Origin: Macrostomum hystrix
Taxonomy: Eukaryota; Platyhelminthes; Macrostomidae
Reading direction: 5' to 3'
DNA: 64,000 nucleotides
Assembly: GCA_950097015.1 (NCBI GenBank)
Contig: CATNEN010000012.1
Coordinates: 489,501 to 553,500, forward strand
Each line of letters starts with the position of its first letter. The stretch's first letter is position 1. Under the pieces are notes generated by a model, which was not told where the DNA came from, searched no databases, and saw only the letters and a list, made by a program, of their open reading frames with translations. The translations under genes and the position numbers were made by a program. This document shows positions 1 through 12,250 of this stretch, in pieces.

Positions 1-583
1 AAATTAGAGCTGCGCGTTACACTATTAAAAATAATTTACCAATTAGTCAATTTGGACGCTAAGACAATAAAGTATCAGTTGAGTAATTTAAAAACAAAAA
101 TTTCCTGACAAGCAACACACTGACTTCATTTGTGTGATTAGAAAACAACAGACGGTATTTTAGCTCGGTATAATATATAATGGACAAAAACAATACCAAT
201 TCTACTAGAAGCTAGATGACTGAAGGAAAAAAGACTAGTAACTAAAGAAGAAAAGTGCTTGGCAGGTCGCAGTACGCAATTTAAATATGATTTGTTGATG
301 CTTGTATGATCTGCGTTGGTTTAACAAATAACTGGCTACTCACTCAGCATAAGAGGGGAACTACTTTGAACAATAAAGGTGCGATATTTTATCATAGAGT
401 ATGCTGATTTATATTTTAAACAATTGATAATGAATATTTTCGTCGAAGGTCAAGCCGCACAGATGCAATGAAAAAATACAAGCTAGGACCTTTGCTACAC
501 CAGCTTGCCACACTACTCACTACTGAGGGCATCTGTTAAGCGCACGACTGTCTGAAAATGACAGCGTGTTTCAATACTCAGCC
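1..583. other. AT-rich flank downstream of glutamine synthetase
   Basis: This AT-rich stretch lies 3' of the minus-strand glutamine synthetase stop. It should include that gene's 3' UTR. I saw no clear AATAAA on the minus strand close to the stop and no second gene. Confidence 0.5.
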
Positions 584-738
584 TCAGTCGGTCTCGTTCA
601 GGCAGGTGGTGCGCACCAGCATCTCGGTGACAGAGTAGGGGTCGCAGTTCGAGGACGGGCGGCGGTCCTCGATGTAGCCGCAGCCGTCGTCGCTGCACTG
701 GCGCGGAATGCGGATGGAGGAGCCGCGGTGGGCCACGC
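584..738 (-). CDS. GLUL: Glutamine synthetase exon 5 and stop
   Basis: Codes [12 protein letters not shown] and the terminal [20 protein letters not shown], ending ..NETD and TGA. An upstream in-frame ATG near 778 is intronic; the true exon starts after the CTAG acceptor at 739-742. Confidence 0.93.
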
Positions 739-3700
739 CTAGTGGAGTGCGGAGGTTAGTAGAATTATTATCGGCCATGCAATACTTGGACCGACTGTGA
801 TTGGCTGAGCTCAGTCACGTGCTTCAGTTTCAAGTCAAGTGCTTGAAAGAGATTTTTTAATGGCTTTCAGCTAATAAAAATTGATTTACAACCAAGTTTT
901 TTTTTCAATTAGTGCAGCACTGCAGTGAAGAGAAGTGAAATTAATTAGTTGAATTGGTTCCTCTAGTTGTACACAACGAACGCTCGATATCCACCGACCC
1001 AAGGACTACTAAAGTAGAACGACAAAAAATTGAATCGCGGTAAATTTGTTGAAGGCCGATTTTGAGCAGAAATTCGAGAGGAATTTTCTACGCATTGAGT
1101 CTTGCGTTCTTTTACTTAAGTAGCATATACTTTTTAAAGCAATGCGAAGCCGAACTCACCATAGCTGAACTGGTCGATGCTAGAGGTCTCGTGCCTGCCA
1201 GTAAGGCGCCTGCGGTTGTCGGCGCCGCCCTTGGGATCGTAGGCCTTGATGTGGGTGGCGTGCCGCTTGCCCAGCTTCTCGATGGCCTCGATCATGGCCT
1301 TCATGCCGCCTGGCTCGCGCATCTCCTTGGTGCTGTAGTTGGTATGGGCGCCAGCGCCGTTCCAGTCGCCTGGCATCGGCTTGGGATCGAAGGAGACCAC
1401 GACACCGAAGTCCTCGGCCACGCGGTGCAGCAGGAAGCGAGCGACCCACAGGTGGTCGCCCATGCTGATGCCCTCGCAGGGGCCAATCTGAGCGGTGGCA
1501 GGGTGATGGTTAACAGTAGAAAGAGCACGCTATTTCACCACTGGGGAGTATTTAAAATGCCCATGTGGTCAACATTTTCCGATCTTTACGATGAACTAAC
1601 TAACTTTCAAAGCCGTCCGAGTTAGTATCGTCGAGATAATCAGCGATTCTTGTCGAAGACCCTGGTGACAAGAACAACAAACATTTCTCTGTATAAACCT
1701 CTATGGCAATTCCATTTTGGCTCAATAATATATCTACAAGAATAGCCGACAGGCATGCTTACATGATAAAACTTTGTGAGCAGAAATATTATGCCTATAT
1801 TGGTGGTCTTTGCCACCAGACACCCCGACAAGAATCGTTGACTATCTCGACGATGCCGATTTTTGCGATTCTGGATGTTGTTTCATCGGATAGAGCCTAG
1901 ATTTTCATGGCGATCGGTTGAAGATTTTGGGACATGCAGAAAAAATATGTGGGCAATTGAAATTATCCCGTGGTCCTCTGTACTGTTAATCAAGTTCAGA
2001 TTGAAAAGGCTAACGGACACACGGAAGCAGACAATTTAAATTCTTTGATATTGTATATTTCTTTAACACTCACCTGGAACTCCCATTGAGCGGGCATGAC
2101 CTCCGCGTTCTCGCCGGCGATCTTGATGTCAGAGTACAGGCAGGCGCGGTAGTGTGCCTCGACAACGTCGCGACCGTAGACCTTGTTGGCGCCAACGCCA
2201 GTGTAATACGGACCCTGGGGTCCCGGAAAGCCGTTCTTTGGCCAACCGAACGGATGCATGTCAGTGTCCAGCAGCGTGTACTCCTGCTCAATGCCGAACC
2301 AGGGAATGAAATCCTTGGCCTGCTCCATCACTTGGTTGCAGGAGTGTCGCTTGTTGCTCGGATGGACGGTGTTGTCGTGGCGGTAGGTCTCGCACAGCAC
2401 CAGCTTGTTGTTGTTACCACGGAAGGGATCTTTGAACAGCGCGACTGGGTGGATCATGACATCCGAGTTGTGACCCTCCGCCTGCCACGTGCTGGAACCG
2501 TCGAAGTTCCAGATGGGCAGGTCTGTAAAAGTTGTTGCGGAGATTAAATAGCATTTCACTAGGCCGTCAATTCTGCACTCCGTCATTTCGAGCCACTGTC
2601 TGCTGCTAAGTAACAGTGAATCAATGTCAAGTCTGGCCATCAGCATCACTAGATATGTCATTTAACAACGTTCCCTCAAGTCAGGTCATCGGTATTACTG
2701 GATCTGGTCATTTAGCGACGTTCCCTCAAGTCTGATCATCGGTATTACTGGATCTGGTGATTTAGCGACGTTCCCTCAAGTCTGATCATCGGTATTACTG
2801 GATCTGGTGATTTAGCGACGTTCCCTCAAGTCTGATCATCGGTATTACTGGATCTGGTCATTTAGCGACGTTCCCTCAAGTCAGGTCATCGGTATTACTG
2901 GATCTGGTCATTTAGCGACGTTCCCTCAAGTATGGTCATCGGTATTACTGGATCTGGTCATTTAGCGACCTTCCCTCAAGTCAGGTCATCGGTATTACTG
3001 GATCTGGTCATTTAGCGACGTTCCCTCAAGTATGGTCATCGGTTACACTGGGTCTGGTTCTTTACCAGCACAAAAGTTGTACCGTTACAGCAGGGGTCGG
3101 CAAACTCCGGCCCGCGGGCCAGATGCGCCCTCGAAGCCCCTAAATCTGGCCCGTTGCCCCTTCCACCACCTATAGTATCCTATCTCATCTCTCCAGTGTC
3201 TTATCTGTCCTGTGTCTAATTATCTCTCCCCTGTCTCATCTCTGCCGTGTCTCCCGTCTCTCTCCAGTCTTATCTATTCTCATCCCTGGCTCATCCCTCC
3301 CCTGTCTCGTCTATCCGGTGTCTCATCTCTCCCATTTCTCATCTATCCTGTGTCCAATCTCTCCCATTTCTCATCTCTCCCATTTCTCATCTCTCCCATT
3401 TCTCATCTCTCCCATTTCTCATCTCATCTATCCTGTGTCTCATCTCTCCCCTTTCTCAAATTCCTACAGTTAATACGGCCCGCTGTCGTCCTATAGGTTC
3501 TCCCCGTGGCCCGCTCGCTAAAAAGTTTGCCGACCCCTGCGTTACAGCCACATTCTCAAAGAATTTCGCGATTGTTTTACTAGCAGTAGGTGGTAAAAGA
3601 TATTGAAACAATAAAAAGATCGGATTGTAAATTGCAAAGAATAATTTGAAGAAAGTGCACGGAGCTAAAGTTTGCCCAGCTTGGGTGGAAGGGGAAGGCC

Positions 3701-4573
3701 GCAAAACAAAAACTGACACGGCCTGGCGGAATGGCAGTTGAGGACAAGGTAAAGCCAGCAGCTTAAAGTGCGAATGACAGTGCGTGCGCGCTGATCACTG
3801 CAAGGGAAACCAGTTAAAACCAGTTCGATTGGAAGTCCCAGCCAGTGCAGAGAGAGATATGTGATAGTCTGCACACCCTGAACCATTTCGTTTCGTTTAA
3901 TCGGAAAGGAACAGCTGGCCTGGACAAGGTTGCAGACTTATTGGCGCCAGAACTCGAAAAATAGCAAAATAGCATTTCTTGCTTTCCAGCTTTAGCCAGT
4001 GGGGTGGCTGTCTGTCTGCCCAACCCCAAAAACCTCCTGCTAGAGGGCCGCGCGCCTACAAACTCTCTGTGTATTGCTACTTGTGTTGGAAAAACAGCAG
4101 ACAGGTTAAAACTGGATTTCCCATTCAGGACCAATTCCGCGATGCATGCACACTGACACTGAACATAGCTTAAACTAATGCGATTAGCAGTAGCTCCGGT
4201 GTCAAGGTCAAGGTGGATTTTTACTATGGAGAGCCTTATTTTTCTTATGCTGTTTACACTTTTTTCCTCAGAAATTTAGTAAAACAAACACAGAAGCGTA
4301 AGCTTGCGGCAATTACCAGAGGCCTTCTTCGGTACAAAATCTGAGGTCCTAGTCTTGGCTCGCAGGTTTTCGCCTGTACCATCAATCCAGATGTACATGC
4401 ACTGCACCTTGTCTTCTGGCTGAGGCAGTGCTAGGTACCTCTGCAATATAACGATTATTATAATGAAACTAATTTATAAGCTAGTTACTAGAAGATTTTA
4501 GCAGACTTCATTTAAACAATAATACACTCACCATAAGGCTAGTCTTGTTCGTTGTCTGCGTAATGCCAAGCAT
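584..4573 (-). CDS. GLUL: Glutamine synthetase, complete five-exon gene
   Basis: Cytosolic enzyme joining glutamate and ammonia to glutamine with ATP. Coding exons on the minus strand are 4573-4532, 4440-4317, 2522-2074, 1487-1160 and 738-584, all with GT/AG borders and compatible phases. They sum to 1098 nt, or 365 residues, the usual length for animal enzymes. Seen directly: the beta-grasp part ([18 protein letters not shown]), the start of the catalytic domain ([17 protein letters not shown]), [18 protein letters not shown], the ATP-site stretch [27 protein letters not shown], and the C-terminal RGSSIRIPR and [14 protein letters not shown]. No frameshift or lost motif was seen. The start ATG opens a 14-residue exon ending in a consensus GTGAGT donor; the family is short before the conserved YLxLPQ segment, which fits. 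Exon 2 is read in no long ORF but is certain from the homology. Confidence 0.95.
739..1159 (-). other. Glutamine synthetase intron 4
   Basis: AT-rich intron with consensus borders. No repeat or gene was seen in it. Confidence 0.85.
1160..1487 (-). CDS. GLUL: Glutamine synthetase exon 4
   Basis: Opens with [14 protein letters not shown] after a CTCAG acceptor and ends in ..SSIDQFSYG, with the last Gly codon split over the intron. Contains the ATP/glutamate-binding [11 protein letters not shown] segment. Confidence 0.95.
1488..2073 (-). other. Glutamine synthetase intron 3
   Basis: AT-rich intron with a GTGAGTG donor and a CAG acceptor. No repeat or nested gene was seen. Confidence 0.85.
2074..2522 (-). 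CDS. GLUL: Glutamine synthetase exon 3
   Basis: Runs from [11 protein letters not shown] through the catalytic-domain segment [12 protein letters not shown] to PAQWEFQ, phase 0. The catalytic Glu-containing GIEQEYT motif is intact. Confidence 0.95.
2637..3068. repeat. 50-bp minisatellite in glutamine synthetase intron 2
   Basis: About 8.5 copies of a 50-bp unit containing TCATTTAGCGACGTTCCCTC; the spacing between successive CATCGG starts is exactly 50. The first and last copies are degenerate. It ends just before the left TSD of the MITE at 3091. Confidence 0.95.
3091..3539. mobile_element. Non-autonomous hAT element (MITE)
   Basis: A 449-bp element with terminal inverted repeats CAGGGGTCGGCAAAC and GTTTGCCGACCCCTG and a perfect 8-bp target-site duplication CGTTACAG at 3083-3090 and 3540-3547. 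The 8-bp duplication and CAGGG-type ends are typical of hAT transposons. Inside lies a CT-rich repeat of about 16 bp, ATCTCTCCCATTTCTC-like, at about 3180-3450. It has no transposase, so it would need one supplied elsewhere. It sits inside glutamine synthetase intron 2. Confidence 0.93.
4317..4440 (-). CDS. GLUL: Glutamine synthetase exon 2 (beta-grasp)
   Basis: Begins after a TTGCAG acceptor with [20 protein letters not shown] and ends in the codon shared with DLPIWNF of exon 3. It carries the conserved [15 protein letters not shown] motif. Intron 1 is only 91 bp. Confidence 0.92.
4532..4573 (-). CDS. GLUL: Glutamine synthetase exon 1
   Basis: Encodes the first 14 residues, [14 protein letters not shown], ending phase 0 at a GTGAGT donor. 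The assignment rests on the correct phase and distance to exon 2, because the family's N-terminus is not conserved. Confidence 0.75.
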
Positions 4574-4696
4574 TTTGTTTTAATAAAATTAATAATTAAT
4601 AATATAACAAAAGGTTATTGGTGCTGACACTGCGATATAAGAACTGGTAGAGAGACAGGCAGTGAGTCTTCCTCAGCCGGTGACAAAAATGCTGCG

Positions 4697-4757
4697 CTTT
4701 ATACTGACTGGCCCGTGCCAGAATGAATTGGGACTGAAAGCTCTCCGGTTTCATTGG
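4697..4757 (-). promoter_or_regulatory. Probable glutamine synthetase core promoter (TATA and CCAAT)
   Basis: On the minus strand TATAAAG lies at 4703-4697, about 125 bp upstream of the ATG, and a CCAAT box lies at 4757-4753, about 50 bp further up. Order and spacing fit an animal core promoter with a short 5' UTR. Inferred from motifs only. Confidence 0.45.
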
Positions 4758-5156
4758 TTCAAGCTGTACGAGCAGGGAATGCGTGACTGGAGAACCGGAT
4801 TGGGGCGGCTCCAGGCCTGGCTTTGTGGAACACGGGCAGGGGCTGGGGTGGGTGCGGCGGCAGATTGCTTATCAGCTGATTTGAAAGTTAAAGGACCATA
4901 GCCTTCACATTTTTTAAGATGTTCACTTAATTGATCGCTCTGCACAAGATTATGAGCTCGGTTGACGTCAGGACATTTGTTCGATTCTATTGATTTATTA
5001 CGACTGTGCAATATGTCTAACTGTAGATAGCACGATAAAAAAGGAAAGAACACAACACACAAGTTGTGCATTTGACCATAGCTAGGTGCACACTCACTGT
5101 GCCTCGCCGGGTTGTTGGAACTGCGCAACATGCCCGCACCTCGCTCGCACGGAGCC

Positions 5157-5392
5157 CACCTGTTAGACACGGCTCCAACCTGTTAGACACGGCTCCAACC
5201 TGTTACAAATGTCTATAACCTGTTAGACATGGCTCCAACCTGTTACAAACGGCTCCAACCTGTTAGACACGACTCCAACCTTTTAGACACGGCTCCAACC
5301 TGTTAGTCATGTCTCCAACCTGTTAGACACGGCTCCAACCTGTTACAAATGGCTCCAACCTGTTAGACATGGCTCCAACCTGTTAGACACGA
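5157..5392. repeat. 20-bp minisatellite
   Basis: About 12 copies of CTCCAACCTGTTAGACACGG with point variants such as ACAAAT and GTCTATAACC. Confidence 0.93.
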
Positions 5393-5936
5393 TAAATGAA
5401 CTATTTATTAAGCATGACCCCGACCAGCAAGCAAAAAAAGCAAACAATCAAGCAGATTTGCCAGCAAAGGACGGGGCCCTGGATCCAATGTATCAGAACC
5501 AGCTGTAGTTGTCAAGGGCACAACCCCAGATAATGTTGCTAATCGGTTTGCTAAAACTATTGCAATGCAGATAAACCCAAGCGCTTCTCCAGCTCATTGC
5601 TTCTGGTTTCCCATGTTTCTCTTTACTCCGATAAGCTTTCAGGCCTTTTAAAAATAGTCAAGTCATTGCGTTGGGTTCAGCTGGTCTGAGGACCGATGCG
5701 AATTCGCTGTTTAGCCGCCGAGTTAAACAAAATTCACCGCAGAATGAAACTTTAGGAGTGGCACATGCGCGCAGCTCCGAAATCTGCATTGATAACAGAG
5801 CCCTTGAATTATTGAGCACATGAGTGCTTCACTGCACTCATTATCTATTTAATTAGAAAGTCAAATGCTCATAACTCGAGTTGAAATGTAACTCCCGTTA
5901 ATGCATTTCTGCATGTAACTATAGAATATTAATAAA
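5393..5936. other. Intergenic, no gene seen
   Basis: Moderately AT-rich single-copy sequence between two minisatellites. No coding stretch or RNA gene was recognised. Confidence 0.6.
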
Positions 5937-8178
5937 GTAAAGGATTCAGGGGAAGAAAGGAAGGGATATAGTGAAGGATCAGGGGTAGAAAGGAAATGAT
6001 ATAGTGAAGGATCAGGGGTAGAAAGGAAAGGATATAGTGAAGGATCAGGGGTACAAAGGAAGGGATATAGTGAAGGATCAGGGGTAGAAAGGAAAGGATA
6101 TAGTAAAGGATCAGGGGTAAAAAGGAAAGGATGTAGTGAAGGATCAGGGGTAGAAAGGAAGGGATATAGTGAAGGATCAGGGGTAGAAAGGAAAGGATGT
6201 AGTGAAGGATCAGGGGTAGAAAGGAAGGGATATAGTGAAGGATCAGGGGTAGAAAGGAAAGGATATAGTGAAGGATCAGGGGTAGAAAGGAAGGGATGTA
6301 GTAAAGGATCAGGGGTAGAAAGGAAATGATATAGTGAAGGATCAGGGGTAGAAAGGAAAGGATGTAGTGAAGGATCAGGGGTAGAAAGGAAAGGATGTAG
6401 TGAAGGATCAGGGGTAGAAAGGAAAGGATGTAGTGAAGGATCAGGGGTAGAAAGGAAAGGATGTAGTGAAGGATCAGGGGTAGAAAGGAAGGGATATAGT
6501 GAAGGATCAGGGGTACAAAGGAAGGGATATAGTGAAGGATCAGGGGTAGAAAGGAAAGGATATAGTAAAGGATCAGGGGTAAAAAGGAAAGGATGTAGTG
6601 AAGGATCAGGGGTACAAAGGAAGGGATATAGTGAAGGATCAGGGGTAGAAAGGAAAGGATATAGTGAAGGATCAGGGGTAGAAAGGAAGGGATGTAGTAA
6701 AGGATCAGGGGTAAAAAGGAAAGGATATAGTGAAGGATCAGGGGTAGAAAGGAAAGGATATAGTGAAGGATCAGGGGTAGAAAGGAAGGGATGTAGTGAA
6801 GGATCAGGGGTAGAAAGGAAAGGATATAGTGAAGGATCAGGGGTAGAAAGGAAGGGATGTAGTGAAGGATCAGGGGTAGAAAGGAAGGGATGTAGTGAAG
6901 GATCAGGGGTAGAAAGGAAAGGATATAGTGAAGGATCAGGGGTAGAAAGGAAGGGATGTAGTGAAGGATCAGGGGTAGAAAGGAATGGATGTAGTGAAGG
7001 ATCAGGGGTAGAAAGGAAAGGATGTAGTGAAGGATCAGGGGTAGAAAGGAAGGCATGTAGTGAAGGATCAGGGGTAGAAAGAAAAGAATGTAGTAAAGGA
7101 TCAGGGGTAGAAAGGAAAGGATATAGTGAATGATCAGGGGTAGAAAGGAAAGGATGTAGTGAAGGATCAGGGGTAGAAAGGAAGGGGTGTACTGAAGGAT
7201 CAGGGGTAGAAAGGAAAGGATGTTGTAAAGTATCTGGGGTAGAAAGGAAAGGATATAGTGAAGGATCAGGGGTAGAAAGGAAAGGATGTAGTGAAGAATC
7301 TGGGGTAGAAAGGAAAGGATATAGTGAAGGATCAGGGGGAGAAAGGAAGGGATGTAGTGAAGGATCAGGGGTAGAAAGGAAGGGATGTAGTGAAGGATCA
7401 GGGGTAGAAAGGAAGAGATGTAGTGAAGGATCAGGGGTAGAAAGGAAGGGATGTAGTGAAGGATCAGGGGTAGAAAGGAAGGGATGTAGTGAAGGATCAG
7501 GGGTAGAAAGGAAGGGATGTAGTGAAGGATCAGGGGTAGAAAGGAAGGGATGTAGTGAAGGATCAGGGGTAGAAAGAAAAGGATGTAGTGAAGGATCAGG
7601 GGTAGAAAGGAAGGGATGTAGTGAAGGATCAGGGGTAGAAAGGAAAGGATATAGTGAAGGATCAGGGGTAGAAAGGAAAGGATATAGTGAAGGATCAGGG
7701 GGAGAAAGGAAAGGATATAGTGAAGGATCAGGGGTAGAAAGGAAAGGATATAGTGAAGGATCAGGGGTAGAAAGGAAAGGATGTAGTGAAGGATCAGGGG
7801 TAGAAAGGAAAGGATATAGTGAAGGATCAGGGGTAGAAAGGAAGGGATGTAGTGAAGGATCAGGGGTAGAAAGGAAGGGATGTAGTGAAGGATCAGGGGT
7901 AGAAAGGAAAGGATGTAGTGAAGGATCAGGGGTAGAAAGGAAAGGATATAGTGAAGGATCAGGGGTAGAAAGGAAGGGATGTAGTGAAGGATCAGGGGTA
8001 GAAAGGAAGGGATGTAGTGAAGGATCAGGGGTAGAAAGGAAGGGATGTAGTAAAGGATCAGGGGTAGAAAGGAAGGGATGTAGTGAAGGATCAGGGGTAG
8101 AAAGGAAGGGATGTAGTAAAGCATCAGGGGTAGAAAGGGATGTAGTGAAGGATCAGGCCTAGAAAGTAAGGGATTCAG
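5937..8178. repeat. 33-bp minisatellite, about 67 copies
   Basis: Unit built on GAAGGATCAGGGGTAGAAAG plus GGAWRGGATRTAGT-like sequence. The unit is divisible by three and lacks stops in one minus-strand frame, so it produces an open frame of 763 codons reading SFLPLILHYI-type 11-residue repeats. I treat that frame as a by-product: it has no non-repeat coding flank and varies like free DNA. The last units near 8140 are truncated. Confidence 0.95.
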
Positions 8179-11100
8179 TGGAATCGAGAATTCATCAGTG
8201 AAAGGGTACTTAGAATGCATTCAGTGTTTAATAAGGATCAGGGGTAAATCTAAGCTGATAGATGCTATGATACGGCACGCCCGTATTTCAAGTGTGTTCC
8301 GTGTCATCCCTGTCATAGATCAGTGGCATCTTATTTGTGCATGGGCAAATCTTTATTTGTTTGCTCTTCAAAGTACAACGTGGACTGCCGATTGGTTAGA
8401 AATATATTTCAATAATTTTTTCTCTTCCTCAGTCAGGTCAGCTATTTGTCTAAAGTACACGGACAAATTAAGTACACGGGCTGCTATACATGAAGCCATA
8501 TCATATGATTAGGCACCACCTGACATATTAAGAAAATAAAAACATGCAGGTGAGTGACAGATGACGCAGAGGCGAAGACCAGATTATTCCGGAGTTCTAT
8601 ATGGCACCGCAGTATTCGCTCGTAAGCTCTAAGCAGCTCTATGCATGCAATCCATCAACAGTACACGCACGCGTGCGAAACAAAAAGCAGAGCAGGATGC
8701 ACTTTTATCAAGCTAAATGGAAGAGGAGTCAAATAGGAGGGAAATTATTAGCCTTTCTTGCTTTTTGAATGTACTTTTCAGGAGCATGCGAAACCTATAG
8801 CCTTAGCCAGGCAGTCAGGGTAGAGGGGTCAGAGAGACAGTGCAGTGCCCACAGTATTGACTGAAAGCTGCACTTCTAGCTTAGAAAAAACTAGTCAATG
8901 CTTTTTTATGAGAGCAGAGTGTGGATAGCATCTGTCAATAGCGAGTTCGGGTTGAGGTCCTCATTCGCTTGGAGTAAACGGGACGAGCAACGGAAGCGCC
9001 CAGAGTACAGGAAGCCAACCCGGGGATTAAAGAAGTCTTCATTATCCCTCCGCGCACGATCCCGCCTAATGATTTACTCGGGCATGTTGACTCAACCGAC
9101 TCAAATCTGGACTGGGGACTAAATACTCACACTTCCTCTATCTTCGCTCTATCCAGATGTTTCTCATATGGCATATCGAAATATCTACATACGAAAATTC
9201 GATACGAAATAATCGATCCAAATACGATCCAAAATAATCCGCAGAGATTATTAGCGTGAAATCTAAAGGTTTGCACTTTTGCAAATGTAATGACGGGGTT
9301 AAATAACTGCTATAGTCTAGATTTATTTATAACTTTACATAACTGTATATCTTTTGTACCATACCCAGCATGTACAATAATAGCCAATTTAATAAGACGC
9401 CTTCCATTGCAACACAAACCAGTTTTCATGGCCTTCTAGATATGGACTATACAATTAAGCACACTGCAAAGCAGTGAACGAATGCTAAATCTTATTTCGT
9501 ATGTAAAAGGTAAAAATATTTCGAGATAAATTTAGTTGAAATCGAATGGGCTTAATTGGCTAATAATAATTGAAAGAACACAAAAGCAAAATGGTTCTAT
9601 TTCCAAATGGGTTGATTAAAAACCTCAGCGAAGTGTATTTTCTATATAATTAAGACATCTATACTACTCATTCTTGCTAACGAGATGCTATTATGTGTTA
9701 TAAATACTTCGTTTCCGGCTTTATCTTGGCTATGCGTAAAACATAGCAGTTTTGCTATTATACTTACGCAACAGAAAAAACTGCTTCAAAGCACAATTAG
9801 TGAATTTTTCGACTTCAGTGACTTAGAAAATAACTATATAGTTACCAGAAGGGCGGAGAAATCTTACTAATGCTAGAAAATTGCAGAAAAGTCTTTGTTG
9901 TTAAGAGGTTTGGGTCTAAGACCCGCGGGTCAGCCCTGGGAGGGGCTCTTCCGCTGTAGAAAAGTCTTTACGGTAACTAAAAAACAAAAATGCGGTAAAT
10001 CACTACGTGCTAAATGTATGCTAAAACTCAATATATATCGATAGGAAATTGTAAGTATTTATAGGAGTAAGAAACATGCTTCAACTTTTCTTTCGACCTG
10101 ATCAGATTAAAGTTCTTAATTTGTACCAATTGATATTTCCAAGCATAACCCACTCAAGGGTTATTCTTCTTCTAGTGGTCCTTGAACCCACTGTCCCGAA
10201 AAATTTGAGCAAGCGCAAAATATTTTATTATCGCACTCACCAGTATTCAAACAAATGTTTGTTAAATTCAGAAAACTGCGCGCAATATCCGCATTTCATG
10301 GAACAAGAACGGATACTTCTTGTTAAATTTATAAACCTATGGCCCTTTTTATGTTTGTTTTTATTCCGAAAAGAAATAACTTGACAATTGAAAATCGACC
10401 AAAAATGGTTGATGTCTAGAGTTCATTTGATGCAGTCATTGAATTTATGATTAGTAGTGTCATTAATTGTGTTCCTTAGTTTTTTAGTTAGTTTATAAAA
10501 TAGTTATATATTTTCTATAGTCTCGCCATATTAAAAAAAACAAGCAACCTAGCCTGCAGCAAAGTATCTGGCGTAATAGGTGGAGAGGAGAGCTACTGTT
10601 GCAAGTCTGGAACAGTGTGGAAACGCTAAAGTTCTATGCCAACTGCTCGACTGTGTTTGTGTGTACTTGTAATTTTAAATGGTGCTTTAAACTAAGTATA
10701 ATATAATATTTATTCGCCACACCTTACAGGTAGCTTAAAGTAGTTAATAAATGATCCTAAATCTGCTTCATTAAAGATAAAATTCCACATATACCTATTC
10801 TGGATATACTGTACCCAATGTAACCTTACCCTAAGTTTTTTTCGCTTTTTTAAAATTAATATGTTTTCTTAACTTTTTTATTATAATTGATTTTAAACAA
10901 TGAACTGAATATTTAATTCTACTATTTGTCATTTTCATTAGGCTAACTTGCAGTTAGGCCTACACATTTACAATTGTAGGCTCGTAGCTAATATATATGT
11001 ATGGTATAAAAATTATTTTATTGCTTTTGCTTGTGGCACTTTTATTTTATTATATCAAATCAATATTGAATGCAAAGCAGGATTTGGCAAGGATTGTTGT

Positions 11101-11962
11101 AATAGTAAGATAGCTATGACTATGAGACTTGTATTATTATGTGGTCAGATAGTATATGTGTCATATGGCACTAAACTCATTTTTTGCTACCCAAGTGTTG
11201 GATTAAGCTTTTGATTATTTGTGGTGATTAGAGATAAAATTTTAAATGATTTTTAAAAAGCAGTGGGTAGATTTTGGTATACCTCTATATGATCATAAGC
11301 TATGAGCCTATGACCAATTTTATGTCTATAGCTAAATTTGGTTAATTTGAACATTCAGGCAAACACATCATAATCTTGACTTAAAACTCTGACTGCCTCT
11401 AAAGCAGCTAGGTTATAGGTTAGAATTTGTTTTGTTAGCTTAAAAATGGCATCCCTTGGTAAATATATGTAACACTAATAATCCTCAATATGTTATTTGG
11501 CAACTTTTACTTGTCATATCAGTAAAATGTTATTAGAATGATTATGACTATAAATAAATAACACTATAATAGCTATAATTTAACTTTTTAGAAAACCATA
11601 GCTAGTGTAATTTAAGCTACTTTCTTTAGTTAGGGCATACTAACTTTATAAAAAAAATCTATAAATTAAAAGGATCAAATTTTATGATTAAAATATGTTT
11701 AATTTGGCTTTAAGAAAATGAGCTGGCACATACTTTTGTGACCTGCCACTAGTGGGAGGCAATTTTACCCATTCTGCTGACTCCTGAGCACATATGCACA
11801 TAGATACCATATATATAGGCACTCACTCACAGGCTTGTGAATCTCTGCAGCGAAATTATTCTGGCCACATCACAAATTTGAAATCTGGGGCCTAGATGCT
11901 AGAGAAAGGTGCATTTAGTACCTATTTCGAGTTATTTAAAGTTAGAAGTAACTTTTTTTCAG
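8179..11962. other. Intergenic or 5' intron region before phosphorylase kinase
   Basis: AT-rich sequence of 3.8 kb. The missing first exon of the downstream phosphorylase kinase gene may lie here, but I could not identify an ATG exon with a phase-0 donor. The only recognised element is an old SINE fragment at about 11745-11860. Confidence 0.5.
11745..11860 (-). mobile_element. Decayed SINE fragment
   Basis: Matches in minus orientation the 3' part of the SINE at 44767-45125: the blocks CTGACTCCTGAGCACA, a run like CACATAGATACC and CTCACTCACAGG follow in the same order. It lacks the tRNA-like head, so it is an old truncated copy. Confidence 0.6.
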
Positions 11963-12250
11963 TCGACACAGGCGCCAAGAAAGCAGTTGGAGTACTATCA
12001 CAGCCTAGTGCTGACGACAGTGCTAGCCAGACAGAATGACATCACTGGCCTCATACCGTCCACGCCTGGCACTGATCATGCTTATATTCGGGACAATACT
12101 TATGCGGCCATGTGCACCTGGGCGCTGGCACTCGCCTACAAGAAGGTGGCCGAAGAGGACGCTGATAGGGCCAGGCTGCGCGATTTGGAGGGCCGAACCA
12201 TTAAGTGCATGCGCAGCCTCCTGGCCTGCATGATGCGGCAGGCCGACAAG
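11963..12250 (+). CDS. PHKA: PHKA exon (first recognised)
   Basis: After a poly-T/CAG acceptor it reads [20 protein letters not shown] through [19 protein letters not shown] to MMRQADK, phase 0. No Met precedes the conserved block, so at least one upstream exon is needed. Confidence 0.92.

Noticed and set aside
1062-1625. 187-residue plus-strand open frame
   Set aside because: It is the reverse strand of glutamine synthetase exon 4 and its introns.
5929-8220. 763-residue open frame on the minus strand as a gene
   Set aside because: It consists only of the 33-bp minisatellite and its flanks, with no domain or codon constraint.
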